Part shown: positions 61,250 to 64,000 of the stretch, piece after piece
Layout: every line of letters starts with the position of its first letter
Position numbering within the stretch: position 1 is the stretch's first letter
NCBI RefSeq assembly: GCF_031755915.1
Contig: NC_083387.1
Location: forward strand, 14,467,001-14,531,000
Length of the DNA: 64,000 nucleotides
From: Ziziphus jujuba
Lineage: Eukaryota; Streptophyta; Magnoliopsida; Rosales; Rhamnaceae
Direction of reading: 5' to 3'
Notes under the pieces: model-generated
The model's input: the letters and a program-made list of their open reading frames with translations, nothing else
The model's database searches: none
What the model was told of the DNA's origin: nothing
Position numbers and translations under genes: made by a program

Positions 61250-62470
61250 CATGGTTTAAAATATCAAAATTTTCACGGAATTTCTGTAAAATTTTTATTT
61301 TTTAAATATACCAAAAGGAAATTTAGCTTCCAAATGGAAACAGATATAATTTTCATAATATCTATCAAAATTTTCGATATTTCTCCATAATTTTCATAAA
61401 AATTTTCATCATAATATCCACATTAAGTCCTTTATAATTTGATTAAAAAATTCATAGTTTCCATGAAAATTTCCAAAGAAAATTTGGAAATATTTATATT
61501 TTTTTGTTAATTTTTTTCATAAATTTTTTTTTATAAATAATATTGACATTTAGTAAATTTTTTTCCAAATTAATATTATTGATATATCTTTTTACCTTTT
61601 AATTATCTTCCAATAATTGGGCAAATAAAAAATAAAAAAATTCACATTTAACAAACAATATTTAAAATTATATTGGACAAGTCTACTTATCATATTCTTA
61701 GATAAAATTAGTATTACAAAATACAAGTTTACCTACATATTATTATTTTTTTTACAATAATAAATTTAATATTTATGTAAATATTATAAAGTAGATAAAA
61801 ATTAGAATATAGACAAAAATTGAAAAATATGCAGGAAAGATGTTTTTTGCAAACTAAGGTTCAAAATTTCAATATCTATGGTATTTGATACATACAAACT
61901 TAACTCTCAAATATTCATATTGATGATATATTAATAATTACATGTAAAGTTATCAAGAAGATATATATTTTAATAATTACTTCTTACATTTTACATTTTA
62001 AAATGAGAATGAGGATGATACAAATAATTTTTAGCCATCCAGGATTTCTTTATAATATTGAAATGATATTATAAAATATAATATGATAATAATAATAATA
62101 ATTATTCTATATATCTTAATTAATAAATAAATTTAATTAATATGTATTTTTTGTATTTCTATATTTTTTATTAATAATAATATATTTTTATCTATTAATA
62201 CTTATTATAAATCGATTTATTAAGAAAATTATAGTATCTATTTAATATTTTTGCAATTTTAATAGTTAATTTGATAATTAATTAATTAATTAAATAAGTT
62301 AATCTTAAAGTTTCAATAAAATTTTTAATTTTTAAAAAAAACATTTCATCAATTTTTATCATTTTAATGAGTTTTTATTGATATTCGATTTATGATATTT
62401 TTATGAATATTTTAATATTTTAAATATTCTATATTTCTATTAATATTGAAAATTTGAATTTTGATTGAAT
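61250..62470. repeat. Dispersed AT-rich repeat (partner of 2395-2570) and AT-rich spacer
   Basis: 61310-61480 carries the AAATGGAAACAG..AATTTTCATAATATC words that appear inverted at 2395-2570. The remainder to 62470 is AT-rich with TTTTTATTAATAATAATATA-type sequence. No coding region is recognisable. Confidence 0.45.
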
Positions 62471-63331
62471 TAGAATGACAAAAAATGAAAGCTCAGGAGG
62501 CAATTTAACTCGCTTTTTAATTTGGACGATAAAGTGTAAACAGGTGTAATAGTTCAAGAAAAAAAGATTGGTATGCAATTAATTTGGTCAGTTGGCCAAG
62601 ATGTGCACATTTGCAGGTTGATTTTTGTCGTCACCAATAAAAACGGTAGACAAAGAGGCATGAGGAGGAAGGGAGGGAAAATGAGGATACAATTCAACCG
62701 TTTGATTCTCTCAGTATCTATCGCAGCAGTTGGGGCAGCTGGGTTTCATAATTGTCCTTCTTACGTACTATATTATGCATAAAGTACTGCTCGTTTCCTT
62801 TCCTCCTTCTTTTGTTTTATTTTATTTTTTTAAAATTTTAAATTTGTTAACGAACTTTTTATTTTATTTTTATTTTTATGGTAAATAAAAAGAGAAAGAT
62901 TTCCTAGAAGCCTTATAAACCTCAAGCCAAGGCAATAATACAGTTTATCAAAAGTTAAGTCATAACTTTCAATATAATAGTCAATTAGTTTTCTTCAACT
63001 AAACTACTATCCTCTTGGTAGTATTAGTCGTTCGTTGGTATAGGCATCAAGGTAAGTGCAACTATTTCAAAGGTTCATTTGAATTATTTTTCATCGATTG
63101 GATGAATGTAAATTTGGATTGAAGTGTGGAAGAAACAGTTCAAGGCAAATTTTCTAAGGTGTCCAATAACTTGCCCTTGGATTGGGGGAGACTGTCTTTC
63201 TCTTTCTTACATTGTGATTGTTGTATGGGTAAAATAATCAACTGATGACATGTTATGAAAATCAAGTCGCCACGTGTGACAATCGTAGTTGTTCAAGGAT
63301 ATACATCATCAATATGTTACACGTCATCAAA
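62471..63331. other. Less AT-rich spacer, possibly near a gene
   Basis: 62560-62820 has balanced composition and a 69-codon plus frame from 62573 (start TTG in context, ATG only internal at 62661). It has no recognised motif beyond a hydrophobic stretch LILSVSIAAVGAAGF that could suggest a signal peptide. It may be promoter or leader DNA. 63000-63330 has nothing recognisable. Confidence 0.3.
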
Positions 63332-63904
63332 TGTTGTAACGACAACGAAACCTCGATAAAGGAGATTAGTAAGTATAGACAAAATAAAAGTTGTCCGATG
63401 TAATTTCTCGAGATCCGATATAATTTAGATCCGAGATTCGACATAAATAAAAGATACGAGTCAAACTAAAGATACGAGTCAAACTATCTTTGAACGAATA
63501 TCGGGATTTTATTAACAAAGATACTGAAGACCAGAACTCAAACGGATAAGGCAACAATTGAGATTCTCTTTAGAGGAAAATCAAATCAAATTCGAATCGG
63601 GACAATAGAACCTTCAAAATCCTTTTGAGATTAATTTATCTAATATATTCAAAATATTCAAATTCAAACTACTATAAAGATATAAAGGCATCTCGTTTTA
63701 AGGTATGAGAAATCAACCAACACCATATACTTCAAAATCGATAGTTCATCGTCTAATTTGAGCGTCGGAGCACCTTTGGCCGGTACCACACCAGTGCCTA
63801 GATAACCTGTCGTTCATCCTCTTGTTTTACTCCAGTTGCCATATCCTCAGTCCGCATGTTAGTATTTTGCTGAGTCAGAGGCTAGTTGAATTTCGACATC
63901 AACA
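63332..63904 (+). mobile_element. Probable solo Ty3/gypsy LTR
   Basis: Starts TGTTGTAACGACAACG and ends GACATCAACA, with inverted TGTTG/CAACA ends. It contains a TATAAAGGCATCTCG promoter-like word near 63680 and, further right, TTTGAGCGTCGGAGCACCTTTGGCCGGTACCACAC, GTTCATCCTCT and GAGGCTAGTTGAATTTCGACATC. These are words I associate with LTR 3' regions of plant Tat/Athila-type gypsy elements. No primer-binding site follows, so it seems to be a solo LTR. The left boundary and target duplication are not certain. Confidence 0.6.
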
Positions 63905-64000
63905 ATTATTTTTTGTTTGGTCAATTCTCATCATCCTTTGCTTTTTCTACATTATTAAGACATGAATAAATTGTCATAAAAGATCATTGTTATTTAAATT

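Overview
The window is AT-rich nuclear DNA from a flowering plant, probably a woody eudicot. The evidence is GT-AG split genes encoding a plant-type nucleobase-ascorbate transporter and a plant D-type cyclin, Ty1/copia and Ty3/gypsy remnants, many MITE-like elements, and long (TA)n, (CT)n and poly(A/T) tracts. Species is not determinable by reading alone. Gene density is low: two genes are well supported, one small candidate gene is uncertain, and the rest is mobile-element debris and AT-rich spacer.

Layout. 1-2320: minus-strand Ty1/copia remnant (gag, protease, integrase, probable short LTR). 3300-5420: a roughly 0.5 kb block repeated three times in tandem that leads into coding-like exons of an unrecognised small gene. 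5.4-14.9 kb: spacer with simple repeats, a MITE-like segment and a small GC-rich island carrying two ACGT palindromes. 15109-21635: complete 14-exon transporter gene, 560 residues, closest by memory to Arabidopsis NAT4. 22.3-23.7 kb: decayed Ty3/gypsy protease region on the minus strand. 23770-24030: broken second copy of the transporter's 3' end, showing an ancient tandem duplication. 27078-34028: decayed Ty1/copia element with both LTRs and a primer-binding site; its 3' LTR is split by a 477-bp insertion carrying a 105-bp tandem repeat. 38421-39983: four-exon D-type cyclin with an LxCxE Rb-binding motif and several upstream ORFs in its leader. 44744-45741: TIR-type element with an internal duplication. 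49503-59762: two diverged tandem copies of a roughly 4.8 kb non-genic block. The second copy carries a 1.56-kb Mutator-like element that has captured a piece of a plant membrane-protein gene (Pack-MULE), and a 178-bp MITE. The first copy carries a segment with a 34-bp minisatellite. 60404-61182: another TIR element. 63332-63904: probable solo gypsy LTR.

The two main genes have unrelated jobs (membrane transport of nucleobases or ascorbate; G1/S control), so no shared pathway is implied. The most informative part is the paired duplication at 49.5-59.8 kb, because each copy serves as the empty-site control for insertions in the other.
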